DNA of 64,000 nucleotides from an uncultured Roseobacter sp. (GCF_947499265.1 NZ_CANMNK010000004.1:496001-560000), one strand, 5' to 3'. Positions 54,727 through 62,941 are shown, counted from the stretch's first letter. Program-made: numbers and translations. Notes: generated by a model from the letters alone, not told the origin.

Positions 54727-54961
54727 CGCCGTGATCCTTGGCATTCACAGTCTGGGTACATGGCTCGACACAATAGAGGCCAACCAGATCATTAGGCGTC
54801 ACCAGCCCGTCCGAGGCGGCGTAGATACGCTTCATTAGTTCCTTGCGCGGCACAACCACACCATCAGAGACGCGGCTGATGGTGGCTGTCGTCGTCCCTA
54901 CTGTGGTGGCAAAAGATGCCATCGTTATCCCTCTCGAAGTCAGAAAATCTTGCAGCCTCAT
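54719..54961 (-). CDS. XRE-type helix-turn-helix regulator
   Basis: An 80-residue DNA-binding protein. HTH segment ASFATTVGTTTATISRVSDGVVVP (residues ~15-38) follows a short helix. The dyad TTACG-N5-CGTAA lies 13 bp before its start, consistent with autoregulation. It is the first gene of the lyase operon and is divergent from a second XRE regulator. Confidence 0.75.
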   Translation of the reverse strand: MRLQDFLTSRGITMASFATTVGTTTATISRVSDGVVVPRKELMKRIYAASDGLVTPNDLVGLYCVEPCTQTVNAKDHGDD

Positions 54962-54973
54962 GTCTTTACGTTC

Positions 54974-54988
54974 TTACGTATTTCGTAA
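54974..54988. promoter_or_regulatory. XRE operator candidate, left dyad
   Basis: TTACG-TATTT-CGTAA, perfect 5-bp arms with a 5-bp spacer. Same architecture as the second dyad 60 bp away in the same divergent promoter region. Confidence 0.6.
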
Positions 54989-55033
54989 ATGATTCGCTAG
55001 ATGCTTTCCAGCTGTTGGCGGGCTTCACCTGCC

Positions 55034-55048
55034 TTACAAAAAATGTAA
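55034..55048. promoter_or_regulatory. XRE operator candidate, right dyad
   Basis: TTACA-AAAAA-TGTAA, perfect 5-bp arms with a 5-bp spacer; consensus with the left dyad is TTACR-N5-YGTAA. It lies 35 bp before the start of the rightward XRE gene. Confidence 0.6.
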
Positions 55049-55082
55049 CACTGCAAAAGGCTTCACAGATGAGACGACGACC

Positions 55083-55499
55083 GTGGCACTCCACAACATG
55101 CTCAAACAGGCCAGAGAACAGGCCGGACTCACGCTTGAGAAAGCGGCTGAGTGCATCGGTATCAGCGGTGCCAGCTTCTCACGCATGGAAAACGGGCTTT
55201 CGAAAGTCACGATGGATCGACTGGAAATGCTGGCCACTCTTTACGACGTGTCCGCCTCGGCGCTGGTTGCAGGCAGCATCGTGACTAGGCCATCCACCAT
55301 TGATCTGGATCGCCTCAAGCTGGTCGTGGAAGCCGTTCAAGAGGTGGTGAACGATTTAGGTGCCAACCCGTCCCCAGAGAAGATGGCGCTGGCAGTAAGT
55401 GAACTGTATCGGTTGGAGATCAACTACATCGTCAATGACGCAACTGCCGAGTTCAGTCCTCAGAGACATCTTGGGATTATAGAAGCAATGTTCAAATGA
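55083..55499 (+). CDS. XRE family regulator
   Basis: A 138-residue regulator with GTG start at 55083. The HTH is LTLEKAAECIGISGASFSRMENGLSKVTMDRLEMLATLYDVSASALV (residues ~15-62), the classic XRE/Cro layout. A C-terminal helical domain (LKLVVEAVQEVVNDLGANPSPEKMALAVSELYRLEI) probably dimerises or senses a signal. Divergent from the lyase operon; two dyads lie between them. Confidence 0.85.
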   Translation: MALHNMLKQAREQAGLTLEKAAECIGISGASFSRMENGLSKVTMDRLEMLATLYDVSASALVAGSIVTRPSTIDLDRLKLVVEAVQEVVNDLGANPSPEKMALAVSELYRLEINYIVNDATAEFSPQRHLGIIEAMFK

Positions 55500-55572
55500 G
55501 ATCGAACCGGAAAATGTTGCTGTTTTGTTCTCGCCGGGCTAGTTCTGGCATCATGTAGGACTGGGTGAGGAC

Positions 55573-56352
55573 ATGAGTGAAACAGCAATCGAATGGACTG
55601 ATGCGACATGGAACCCGGTAGCTGGATGCAGCATCATGTCAGCCGGATGTACCAACTGCTATGCCATGCAGATGGCATATCGTCTCGAAAGGATGGGCGT
55701 TAGCAAATACGATGATCTGACGCGGAAATCTGGCGGTCGGTCCGTCTGGAAGGGCATTGTTCGGGAAGACTATGAAGCCCTGTCTATACCCAAGAGTTGG
55801 AAGAAGCCTCGGAAGATTTTTGTGAACTCCATGAGTGACCTCTTTCACCCAGAAGTATCGATGGATTTTATAGGCAGCGTCTGGTCGGTGATGGCTGAGA
55901 CGCCGCACCATCATTACCAGATTCTGACTAAGAGGCCGGACCGCATGGCTGAGTTCGCTAAGGCTTGGCAAGGTGGCATTCTGGATAACGTTTGGCTTGG
56001 CACCAGCGTAGAAGATGTCAACGTGATTGGTCGCATTGACGAACTCAGGAGCATCCCGGCCAAGATCAGGTTCATCTCATTCGAACCACTCATCGGCCCG
56101 GTTGGTCCAGTTGACCTCTCTGGCATCGACTGGGCCATCGTGGGCGGCGAAAGCGGGCCTCGTGCACGTCCAATCAAAGAGGAGTGGATAGACGAAGTGC
56201 ACAGTGCCTGCGAGACCTACGGAACGGCGTTCTTCTTCAAGCAGTGGGGAGCCTGGGGAAAAGACAACAAGCGGCGTTCCAAGAAGCAGAATGGCCGAAC
56301 CTATCGCGGTCGGACCTGGGATCAGATGCCGACCGGGGTCGAAGCTCATTGA
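55573..56352 (+). CDS. DUF5131 / phage Gp37-Gp68 family three-Cys-motif protein
   Basis: A 259-residue protein. The N-terminus EWTDATWNPVAGC then CSIMSAGCTNCYAM is a C-x6-C-x2-C motif, the three-Cys motif of this family, reminiscent of radical-SAM enzymes. KPRKIFVNSMSDLFHPEV, HHYQILTKRPDRMAEF and WAIVGGESGPRARP are family blocks. It is followed by tcmP, the named partner of such proteins. Function is unknown; the pair occurs in mobile and defence contexts. Confidence 0.9.
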   Translation: MSETAIEWTDATWNPVAGCSIMSAGCTNCYAMQMAYRLERMGVSKYDDLTRKSGGRSVWKGIVREDYEALSIPKSWKKPRKIFVNSMSDLFHPEVSMDFIGSVWSVMAETPHHHYQILTKRPDRMAEFAKAWQGGILDNVWLGTSVEDVNVIGRIDELRSIPAKIRFISFEPLIGPVGPVDLSGIDWAIVGGESGPRARPIKEEWIDEVHSACETYGTAFFFKQWGAWGKDNKRRSKKQNGRTYRGRTWDQMPTGVEAH

Positions 56353-56362
56353 GGTGAGGTAG

Positions 56363-57592
56363 TTGGTAAGCAAACCGTACAACTGGAAAGATGGCGCTGT
56401 TCTTGAAGAACACTCCCGACGCAAGCACAAGATTCTTCGAGAATACTTCCGGCGGTACATACTCGAACGCTGCAAGAACCCGTTGTCACGGCATTTCCGG
56501 CTGGCAATCGTGGATGGCTTTGCCGGGGCAGGACTGTATCGTGACGGTGAGCAAGGATCACCCCTGATATTCCTTTCAACGATGCTGGACACGGTGGCAG
56601 AGATCAATGTGTCCCGTGCAGCAGAGGGAATGCCGACAGTCGAACTCCACTGTTTGTTCCTCATGAATGATGCAAGCCCAGACGCCATAAACCTGCTTCG
56701 GTCAAACATCGCACCACTGGTCCACTGTGCCCAACAATCGGGTTCCGGCGTTGAGCTTGAGACCCGATATGAGTGCGGAAAGTTTGAAGAGATGCTTCCA
56801 GCGTTTCAGACAGCGATCAAGTCAGCGAAATGTGGCAACATCATCTACAATCTCGACCAGTGCGGTACCTCACAGGTCACGCTGGAAACGATCAATCATC
56901 TGATGTCATCGGAGAAGTCAGTCGAACTCTTCTACACATACTCTATCCAATCGCTGTTGACCTACCTCAACCAGGCCGATCCGGAGAGCGTTAGGCGAAA
57001 CCTGAGACATCTTGGTGAGGGTATTGACTGGCGTGAGATACCTGATGGGCTGGTGACCAAGACCGATTGGCTAGGGTCTATCGAACGGCTGGTGTACGAA
57101 GTATTCCGGCGATGTGCACCTTTTGTCAGCCCGTTCTCTATCCACAACCCAGATGGGTGGCGTTACTGGTTCATACACTTCGCGACCGCCGACAGGGCCC
57201 GTCAGGTCTACAATGACGTGTTGCACGACAACAGCAGCGAACAGGCGCACTTCGGTCGGGCTGGCCTAAGGATGTTGGCGTTCAATCCTGAGCATGAGAA
57301 GGGTTCACTCTACCTGTTTGATACGACCGCCAGGTCGGCGGCACGACAAGAGCTTCCAGATGACATCGCCCGCCTCATATCTGAGGGTGGCGACGTGATG
57401 CAGGTTAGTGAGTTCTATAGGTCAATCTATAACCAGACGCCTGCACACAGTGACGACATCCACAGTGCGATCATGGACAACTCTGACCTCGAAGTGATCA
57501 CAGAGGGCGGTGGAGAACGCCGCAAGGCCCATACCATCGGGCGTGATGACGTGATCAGGCTGAAGAAGCAGATGAGTTTCAAACTCTTTTGA
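56363..57592 (+). CDS. tcmP: three-Cys-motif partner protein TcmP
   Basis: A 409-residue protein with TTG start at 56363 after GAGGTGAGG. KHKILREYFRRYILERC and RLAIVDGFAGAGLYRDGEQGSPL (a Rossmann-like motif I pattern) are typical of TcmP. A C-terminal region follows with FIHFATADRARQVYND and HFGRAGLRMLAFNPE. TcmP is defined by its gene pairing with the three-Cys protein, encoded 10 bp upstream here. The Rossmann-like segment suggests a nucleotide- or SAM-binding enzyme, but that is inference. Confidence 0.88.
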   Translation: MVSKPYNWKDGAVLEEHSRRKHKILREYFRRYILERCKNPLSRHFRLAIVDGFAGAGLYRDGEQGSPLIFLSTMLDTVAEINVSRAAEGMPTVELHCLFLMNDASPDAINLLRSNIAPLVHCAQQSGSGVELETRYECGKFEEMLPAFQTAIKSAKCGNIIYNLDQCGTSQVTLETINHLMSSEKSVELFYTYSIQSLLTYLNQADPESVRRNLRHLGEGIDWREIPDGLVTKTDWLGSIERLVYEVFRRCAPFVSPFSIHNPDGWRYWFIHFATADRARQVYNDVLHDNSSEQAHFGRAGLRMLAFNPEHEKGSLYLFDTTARSAARQELPDDIARLISEGGDVMQVSEFYRSIYNQTPAHSDDIHSAIMDNSDLEVITEGGGERRKAHTIGRDDVIRLKKQMSFKLF

Positions 57593-57646
57593 TGTTCGAT
57601 ACGCCCATTGAGCAGACCTAAAGGCCGTCCCGCCTATGTTGCTGAC

Positions 57647-59287
57647 TCACCTGCGTGGATCGGTTGCTTCAACCCACTTCTTCTTCACGGCGAACTCTGG
57701 ACCGTCGTCGTAGTGACGTATGGCCCCGGCCTCCTTGTGGCCAAGTATCGCCCTTTGAACCTGGATATCTGCACCGGCACGACGCATGGCGTTCACAAAG
57801 GTCGATCTCAACGAATAGAGCGCCTTCTGTGAGTCCTTGATGGGCGGGTTCATTTTTGCACGTATCAGACGACCGAAATTATGACGTACAGAACCCACTG
57901 GATCGGTCTTGATTGTTTGGAACGTTGTAAGACCTCCGGCGGCGACCCAAGCAGGGAACTCGGCTAACACGGGGTGAAGGGGTACGACGCGCGTCGAACT
58001 TTCTGTCTTGCTACCCCTTATTCTGATCAACCGGTCGTCGATATCGTCTGGTGTAAGACGGATAACTTCAATCGGGCGCATCCCTGTAAATGCCAAGACA
58101 CGGACTACCATCAGTATGGCCTCGCTCCTTTCCTTTGTAAGGCCACGAGCTTGATCACCCCATTCGGTCTCCGCTGTTGTCAAAATTCGGCTGACCTCGC
58201 TAGGATCAAACGACTTCCACTTCCGTTCTTCTATGGGTCGTTTGTCTGGCGGCAGCTTGACCGCCATCATAGGATTGCTGCCAATGATGTCTTCGTCGAA
58301 GGCAAAGCTGAAGATGCCCTTGATCGGTGTGAAGATGGCCTGGAGCGATGCCGGTTTGACCCGACCAATGAGATCGTCGCGAAGCCGCCGCAAGTCGTCG
58401 GTGCGTACGTGACTGATCGGAACATCGCCCGTGATCTCAATCAAACGGGCCAGATCGCGTCTGTACTTGGACCTCGTACCTGGCCTGATCGAGTTGAAGT
58501 CGCAGTACTTCTGCATCACGGCACTAAGGGTTGAGGGGTCCGGCATCAGCCCAGAAATCTTTCGTTCTAGCTTCCGCTTTATGAACTCGAACTCATCTTT
58601 GTCATCCGGGTCATCGGGCGGTTTCCTGTCCGGCCCGAACCCGATCTCGTAAGCTGTCTGTAGCCAATCAAGATAGTTCTCAGGTTGAAGCCCCGGACCC
58701 TTGTCCACGATTGTAATACGCGCTGCTTTGATTACTGAGGCGTCATACTGGGCAAGATGACGGACAATCTCTTCGTAGTCGGGGAACTCTTGTACACGAG
58801 TGGGGGGATCGCCTCGCTGCGCCTCAGCAACCCAGAAGTCGATGTCAGCGATTGCGTTACTCAAGTCCGGTTTGCCTGCAAAGCTGGCGTCGGCATCATT
58901 GAGCATCTTCGCAGCAGCCTGCCACGGACGAGGTAAGGCTTCGCGTCTATACCTCTTCTTTTCACCTTCCCGCTGCTCCGTCATCTCATACCAAGTATCA
59001 ATCCCCAAGTCCTCGCTACTCTTCTTTGACTGTGCTACGGCACGACGGACGGTTTCTACCTTCGCCTTGCGCAGCGTCTCCGGGTTTTTCAGGTCAGCGA
59101 TGAGTTGGTCGTGTTCCTCCGCCCACGTCACGACCATCTGTACAGCTTTGGGGTAATCTACGTTCCCACATGCTATTAGCCATTTCTTGAGGCCCAGATG
59201 TCTCTGGAAACGGTCCGGAACACGACGTTGGTAGAAGTATCGACCACGGTCGATCTTGAGATATTTGACCTTCTTCTGCCCCGTCAT
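57647..59287 (-). CDS. tyrosine recombinase (island integrase)
   Basis: A 546-residue integrase. Catalytic residues in the C-terminal third: R404 in FTGMRPIEV, K427 in GSKTESSTRVV, SLR at 492-494, H517 in ILGHKEAG and Y526 in IRHYDDGP. The N-terminus (KYLKIDRGRYFYQRRVPDRFQ) fits the DUF6538 arm-binding type. It lies 93 bp from the tRNA-derived repeat and reads away from it. Two TGTATCGA arm motifs overlap the region just before its ATG, so integrase binding may also repress its own expression. Confidence 0.95.
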   Translation of the reverse strand: MTGQKKVKYLKIDRGRYFYQRRVPDRFQRHLGLKKWLIACGNVDYPKAVQMVVTWAEEHDQLIADLKNPETLRKAKVETVRRAVAQSKKSSEDLGIDTWYEMTEQREGEKKRYRREALPRPWQAAAKMLNDADASFAGKPDLSNAIADIDFWVAEAQRGDPPTRVQEFPDYEEIVRHLAQYDASVIKAARITIVDKGPGLQPENYLDWLQTAYEIGFGPDRKPPDDPDDKDEFEFIKRKLERKISGLMPDPSTLSAVMQKYCDFNSIRPGTRSKYRRDLARLIEITGDVPISHVRTDDLRRLRDDLIGRVKPASLQAIFTPIKGIFSFAFDEDIIGSNPMMAVKLPPDKRPIEERKWKSFDPSEVSRILTTAETEWGDQARGLTKERSEAILMVVRVLAFTGMRPIEVIRLTPDDIDDRLIRIRGSKTESSTRVVPLHPVLAEFPAWVAAGGLTTFQTIKTDPVGSVRHNFGRLIRAKMNPPIKDSQKALYSLRSTFVNAMRRAGADIQVQRAILGHKEAGAIRHYDDGPEFAVKKKWVEATDPRR

Positions 59288-59316
59288 TGTATCGAATTGC
59301 TGCTCAGATGTATCGA
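59288..59316 (+). repeat. paired integrase arm-type sites, right
   Basis: TGTATCGA at 59288 and 59309, again 21 bp apart, adjacent to the integrase start codon at 59287 and about 70 bp from attR. Matches the left pair in sequence, orientation and spacing. Confidence 0.5.
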
Positions 59317-59379
59317 ATTTGACCCGTTATGGGGTCAAGATAGCCCATAAGAGCCAATAAATACAGCACCTTGAGGAGG

Positions 59380-59403
59380 ATGGTGGGCGACCCTGGAATC
59401 GAA
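59380..59403. repeat. attR: right copy of the 24-bp direct repeat
   Basis: Identical to attL. It includes the last 23 bases of tRNA-Tyr, so integration restored the tRNA 3' end. Confidence 0.92.
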
Positions 59404-59464
59404 CCAGGCGTGCGTCTCCGCGAGGGAGTTACAGTCCCCTGCCACACCTTGCGGCCTGTCGCCC
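59381..59464 (-). tRNA. tRNA-Tyr (anticodon GTA)
   Basis: 84 nt including encoded CCA. Acceptor GGGCGAC pairs with GTCGCCC near the 3' end. The anticodon loop CTGTAAC gives GTA. The long variable arm typical of tRNA-Tyr is present, and the T-loop is GTTCGATTC. The 3' 23 bases are the island's attachment site. Confidence 0.95.
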
Positions 59465-59574
59465 ACGCCGCTCTTGCATTGCATGAACGGTGAAGGCGTG
59501 ATTACAAGCGGTGCCAAGAGGCGTCAAGGCGAAATCAGAACCTTTTTGCCAGCTAAATCAGGTGGACCGAGCAG

Positions 59575-60366
59575 ATGAAAAAGCCCAAGTGGGTTGTGCA
59601 AAAAGAGCAGGACAAGAAGGCGCAGGGGCGCGAGACCGTCTGGCTGTTTGGATTGCACGCGGTGCGCGATGCGCTGATGAACCCGGACCGCCAGAAAATC
59701 CGGTTGGTTGTGACGCTGAATGCCCACAACAAACTCAGCGATGCCATTGATGGGGTGGGGATCACGCCGGAGATCGTGGATCCGCGCAGGTTTTCGGTGC
59801 CGCTCGATCCGGGGTCGGTACATCAGGGCGCAGCGATGGAGGTCAAACCTCTTGAGTGGGGGCGGCTTGAAGATGTGTGCATCGGGCCAAAGTCGCCCCG
59901 TGTGATCCTGCTCGATCGGGTGACCGACCCGCATAATGTCGGCGCCATTTTGCGCTCCGCAGAAGTGCTGGGCGCCTCAGCGGTTGTGGGCACCCGGCAC
60001 CATTCTGCACCCGAGACCGGCGCTTTGGCAAAGACCGCCAGCGGTGCGCTGGAGCGCCAGCCCTACATCCGGGTGCGCAATCTGGCGGATGCCATTCGCG
60101 ACTTGCAAAACATGGGATACCTCGTGCTCGGTCTGGATGGCGAGGCGACGCAGACCATCGAAATGGCGGTCGAGGGCAAACGGGATCACCCTGTCGCGCT
60201 GGTTCTGGGCGCAGAAGGACCCGGTCTGCGTGAAAAGACCAAGGAGACGGTCGACGCGCTGGTACGGATTGACGCGGCGGGTCAATTTGGGTCTCTCAAC
60301 GTCTCGAATGCGGCTGCAATCGCCTTATATGCAAGCAAGGCGCCGGTGGACCGCGCACAAGACTGA
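59575..60366 (+). CDS. rlmB: 23S rRNA (guanosine-2'-O-)-methyltransferase, RlmB/TrmH (SpoU) family
   Basis: A 263-residue SPOUT methyltransferase. It has an N-terminal substrate-binding domain (TVWLFGLHAVRDALMNPDRQKIRLVV) and motif 1 RVTDPHNVGAILRSAEVLGASAVV. Motif 2 is ALVLGAEGPGLREKT and motif 3 LNVSNAAAIALYASK, the trefoil-knot signature. It methylates the ribose of a 23S guanosine (position 2251 in E. coli). Located beside tRNA-Tyr on the ancestral chromosome. Confidence 0.93.
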   Translation: MKKPKWVVQKEQDKKAQGRETVWLFGLHAVRDALMNPDRQKIRLVVTLNAHNKLSDAIDGVGITPEIVDPRRFSVPLDPGSVHQGAAMEVKPLEWGRLEDVCIGPKSPRVILLDRVTDPHNVGAILRSAEVLGASAVVGTRHHSAPETGALAKTASGALERQPYIRVRNLADAIRDLQNMGYLVLGLDGEATQTIEMAVEGKRDHPVALVLGAEGPGLREKTKETVDALVRIDAAGQFGSLNVSNAAAIALYASKAPVDRAQD

Positions 60367-60376
60367 AGGGAGCGGC

Positions 60377-60691
60377 ATGGCATACGCCACCAAGATTGCA
60401 ACCTGTTGCTATTGCGGCACCCGCGCGGCGCTGGTGCTGGGGCGCAACCGGCATGAGCTGGCCTGTTCCAGCTGTGGGGCACCGTTGCACGATCTGAAAC
60501 GCCTGCCGCGGGATCATCCGGGCAAAACGGAATTGGTGCGGCCTTCTGCGGTTCGAAAGTCACCGAGGGGCACCGAGGAAAACTGGCAGCGGAAACGAAA
60601 GCCCCACAAGAAAAGCAAAAAGCGGCGGAAGGGGTTCGTTCAACACCTCTTTGAAGAAGCCTTCGATGTGATCGAGGATATTTTCGATTAG
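60377..60691 (+). CDS. zinc-ribbon protein of unknown function
   Basis: A 104-residue protein; start 60377 (MAYATKIATCCYCG) after GGGAG. Two Cys pairs (CCYCG and CSSCG) form a zinc ribbon, followed by a very basic stretch (WQRKRKPHKKSKKRRKG) and an acidic helix (EEAFDVIEDIFD). It is 10 bp after rlmB and likely co-transcribed. Role unknown. Confidence 0.7.
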   Translation: MAYATKIATCCYCGTRAALVLGRNRHELACSSCGAPLHDLKRLPRDHPGKTELVRPSAVRKSPRGTEENWQRKRKPHKKSKKRRKGFVQHLFEEAFDVIEDIFD

Positions 60692-60845
60692 GTGAGCCCG
60701 AGCCTTTTGCCGCCAGAAATTAACGCTTCGTTCACAGATTTGCGAGACAGTCTGGATATGCGCGATTTCGTGCTTATCTACTTGTCATGTCAACGGGCCC
60801 GGAACGCCTGTTGAGCTCATGACTGTCCCTCGTTCCGTACCTTTT

Positions 60846-60881
60846 GCGCCCATGCTTCGCAGCATCGGGCGCTCTTTTTTT
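60846..60881 (+). terminator. strong intrinsic terminator
   Basis: An 11-bp stem GCGCCCATGCT paired with AGCAT(C)GGGCGC, one bulged base, TCGC loop, then TCTTTTTTT. It ends the rlmB/zinc-ribbon transcript before the CoA-binding gene. Confidence 0.75.
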
Positions 60882-60909
60882 CGGCGGTGTGACCGGCTAG
60901 ACAGACATC

Positions 60910-61377
60910 ATGGAATACACCGACGCCTTTTTGAAAGAGATCCTCACACGCACGCAGCGCATTGCCGTGGTTGGTGTGTCGCTGAACCCGGTGCGCCCGA
61001 GCTACTACGTGGCGCGCTATCTGACCCTCAAAGGCTTTGAGGTGGTGCCGGTCAACCCGGTGCATGCGGGCAAGGAGTTGTTTGGTCGGACTGTTCAAGG
61101 CGCGCTGTCTGATATCAAGACCGGCGTGGATATGGTCGATATCTTTCGACGCTCAGAGGCGGTGCCGCCGATTGTGGACGAAGCGCTGGAATGTTTTGGT
61201 GATCTGCAAACGATCTGGATGCAGATCGGGGTCAGCCACGCTGAGGCCGCCGAAAAGGCTCAGGCGCAGGGTGTGGATGTCATTCAGAACCGCTGCCCGA
61301 AGATCGAATATCAACGGCTCTTTGGCGAGCTGCGCATGGGTGGATTTGCCACCGGTGTGATTTCGTCGAAGCTCTAG
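60910..61377 (+). CDS. CoA-binding (YccU-like) protein
   Basis: A 155-residue Rossmann protein of the CoA-binding family: RIAVVGVSLNPVRPSYYVARYLTLKGFEVVPVNPVHAG, DMVDIFRRSEAVPPIVDEAL and TIWMQIGVSHAEAAEKAQAQGVDVIQNRCPKIEY. The cofactor-binding pattern is clear, but the cellular role of YccU-type proteins is unknown. Its stop and the convergent hisE stop overlap in CTAG. Confidence 0.88.
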   Translation: MEYTDAFLKEILTRTQRIAVVGVSLNPVRPSYYVARYLTLKGFEVVPVNPVHAGKELFGRTVQGALSDIKTGVDMVDIFRRSEAVPPIVDEALECFGDLQTIWMQIGVSHAEAAEKAQAQGVDVIQNRCPKIEYQRLFGELRMGGFATGVISSKL

Positions 61378-61682
61378 GAGCGGCTCGCCTTTTCCGCGAT
61401 CCCAGACTGGCTCTGACGACGTGCCAATTCCCTCATCACCGCATCCAGGGTGACATCGCGCGCGGCCAGCATCACCAGCAGGTGATAGATCACGTCGGCA
61501 GCCTCGGAGGTCAGCGCGGCCTTATCTCCCTTGGTGGCCTCAATGATCGCCTCGATCGCTTCCTCACCGAACTTCTCGGCGCATTTTTCCGGGCCTTTTG
61601 CCAAGAGTTGCGCAGTCCAGCTGCTTGCCGGATCAGCGGACTTGCGTGCCTCGATGGTTTCAAACAGCTCCTGCAGCGTCAT
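61374..61682 (-). CDS. hisE: phosphoribosyl-ATP diphosphatase
   Basis: A 102-residue MazG-like all-alpha enzyme: [44 protein letters not shown] and [15 protein letters not shown], with the acidic EExxE/EAxD magnesium residues. It performs the second step of histidine biosynthesis (PR-ATP to PR-AMP). Coupled to hisF by an ATGA overlap. Size is normal for a stand-alone HisE. Confidence 0.95.
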   Translation of the reverse strand: MTLQELFETIEARKSADPASSWTAQLLAKGPEKCAEKFGEEAIEAIIEATKGDKAALTSEAADVIYHLLVMLAARDVTLDAVMRELARRQSQSGIAEKASRS

Positions 61683-62440
61683 GTCAGCCTCATTGGGATG
61701 CCCGCGGCGGCCATGTGTTCCTTGGCCTGACGGATGGTAAAATCACCAAAGTGAAAGATCGAGGCCGCCAGCACCGCGGAGGCGCCCCCTTCGGTGACGC
61801 CCTCGACAAGGTGATCCAGGGTGCCCACACCACCGGATGCGATGACGGGGACCCGAACCGCATCGGAAATTGCCTTCGTCAGCGGCAGGTTGAACCCGGC
61901 GCGGGTACCGTCCCGGTCCATCGAGGTCAACAGGATTTCCCCGGCCCCTTTGGCGGCCACGGTCCGGGCGAATTCCACGGCATCGATCCCAGTGGATTTG
62001 CGCCCGCCGTGGGTAAAGATTTCCCATTTGCCCGGGCTGACAGTCTTGGCGTCGATGGCGACCACGATGCACTGGCTGCCAAACTGATCAGCCGCGGCGG
62101 CCACCACATCCGGATTGGCCACGGCGGCGGAGTTGAACGAAACTTTGTCTGCTCCGGCCAGAAGCAATGCGCGCACATCGCCGGGCGTGCGAACACCGCC
62201 GCCCACGGTCAGCGGGATATAGCAATGCTCTGCCGTGCGCGTGACCACATCGAACATGGTTGCGCGGTTTTCGTGAGTGGCGGTGATGTCGAGGAAACAC
62301 AGCTCATCCGCGCCCGCCGCATCGTAGGCCACGGCGGCATCCACCGGGTCGCCCGCATCGCGCAGGTCGACGAAATTGACACCCTTCACGACACGCCCGT
62401 CGGCAACGTCGAGGCAGGGGATGATACGGGTTTTCAACAT
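61679..62440 (-). CDS. hisF: imidazole glycerol phosphate synthase subunit HisF
   Basis: A 253-residue TIM barrel; start 62440 ([20 protein letters not shown]). Catalytic Asp in IIPCLDV, phosphate-binding [10 protein letters not shown] and [12 protein letters not shown], and [13 protein letters not shown] with the second catalytic Asp. It uses ammonia from HisH to form imidazole glycerol phosphate and AICAR. Upstream DUF2867 gene ends 7 bp away; HisH is not in the window. Confidence 0.96.
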   Translation of the reverse strand: MLKTRIIPCLDVADGRVVKGVNFVDLRDAGDPVDAAVAYDAAGADELCFLDITATHENRATMFDVVTRTAEHCYIPLTVGGGVRTPGDVRALLLAGADKVSFNSAAVANPDVVAAAADQFGSQCIVVAIDAKTVSPGKWEIFTHGGRKSTGIDAVEFARTVAAKGAGEILLTSMDRDGTRAGFNLPLTKAISDAVRVPVIASGGVGTLDHLVEGVTEGGASAVLAASIFHFGDFTIRQAKEHMAAAGIPMRLT

Positions 62441-62447
62441 GTTACGC

Positions 62448-62936
62448 TCATTCCGGGACGGGGGCCTTGTGCCCCGGCTGCGTGGCATTTGCAACACGGG
62501 CAAGTGCGTTGCGCACGATCAGAATATGGAACGGAAGAATGGCTCGCAGATAGACGCGCCCGCCGATGTTATGCGGATGCACCCAGGTGGCGAGGTAGAC
62601 GGTGTTGTCTGCGCTGAAAACGCTGACGCGGAAATCCAGATGCCGGTCGTCAAACCCGACAATGACCTCCGTCGGCGTCGACATCTCGACCGGGAACAGG
62701 CCCAGTTTACGGTCCGTTGCTGGCCCGTCCTTCATCAGGCCAAAGGGCGCGGTCAGCAGGTTTCGCAGGGCGACAAGGCCTTTGGCCCATCCGGGAAAAT
62801 CAACGATGATTTCCGCCGCCGCCGGGGCGGCCAGATCGCTTGCAACCTTGTAGCAATCGAGAAAGTCACCGATGCCGACACGTTTGTGCAACGGGCTCTC
62901 GGGGGGCAGGTGGGCTTTGGTCACAAGCGGCATCAT
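62448..62936 (-). CDS. DUF2867 family protein
   Basis: A 162-residue soluble protein of the DUF2867 family (related to SRPBCC-like beta-alpha folds): [67 protein letters not shown] and [22 protein letters not shown]. Start 62936 or 62933. Its position between hisA and hisF is common in Rhodobacteraceae but its role is not known. Confidence 0.78.
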   Translation of the reverse strand: MMPLVTKAHLPPESPLHKRVGIGDFLDCYKVASDLAAPAAAEIIVDFPGWAKGLVALRNLLTAPFGLMKDGPATDRKLGLFPVEMSTPTEVIVGFDDRHLDFRVSVFSADNTVYLATWVHPHNIGGRVYLRAILPFHILIVRNALARVANATQPGHKAPVPE

Positions 62937-62941
62937 CGGGT

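Larger units (their letters stand above)
37839..59403. mobile_element. integrated genomic island in tRNA-Tyr
   Basis: The element is bounded by a perfect 24-bp direct repeat (37839-37862 and 59380-59403). The right copy is the 3' end of an intact tRNA-Tyr gene. A 546-residue tyrosine recombinase lies directly next to the tRNA end, as in classical tRNA-targeted elements. The interior is visibly less GC-rich than the flanks and contains only accessory genes. It lacks phage structural or conjugation genes, so it is an integrative island, possibly mobilised in trans. Cargo is mostly defence-like and nucleic-acid repair. Confidence 0.92.

Noticed and set aside
37839-59403. Prophage or conjugative element
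   Set aside because: No capsid, tail, portal, terminase, relaxase or mating-pair genes are present; only a Gp37/Gp68-type name links to phage.
60819-60896. Short frame across the strong terminator before the CoA-binding gene, considered as a leader peptide
   Set aside because: The frame simply runs through the hairpin; no run of codons for one amino acid and no regulatory alternative stem could be drawn.
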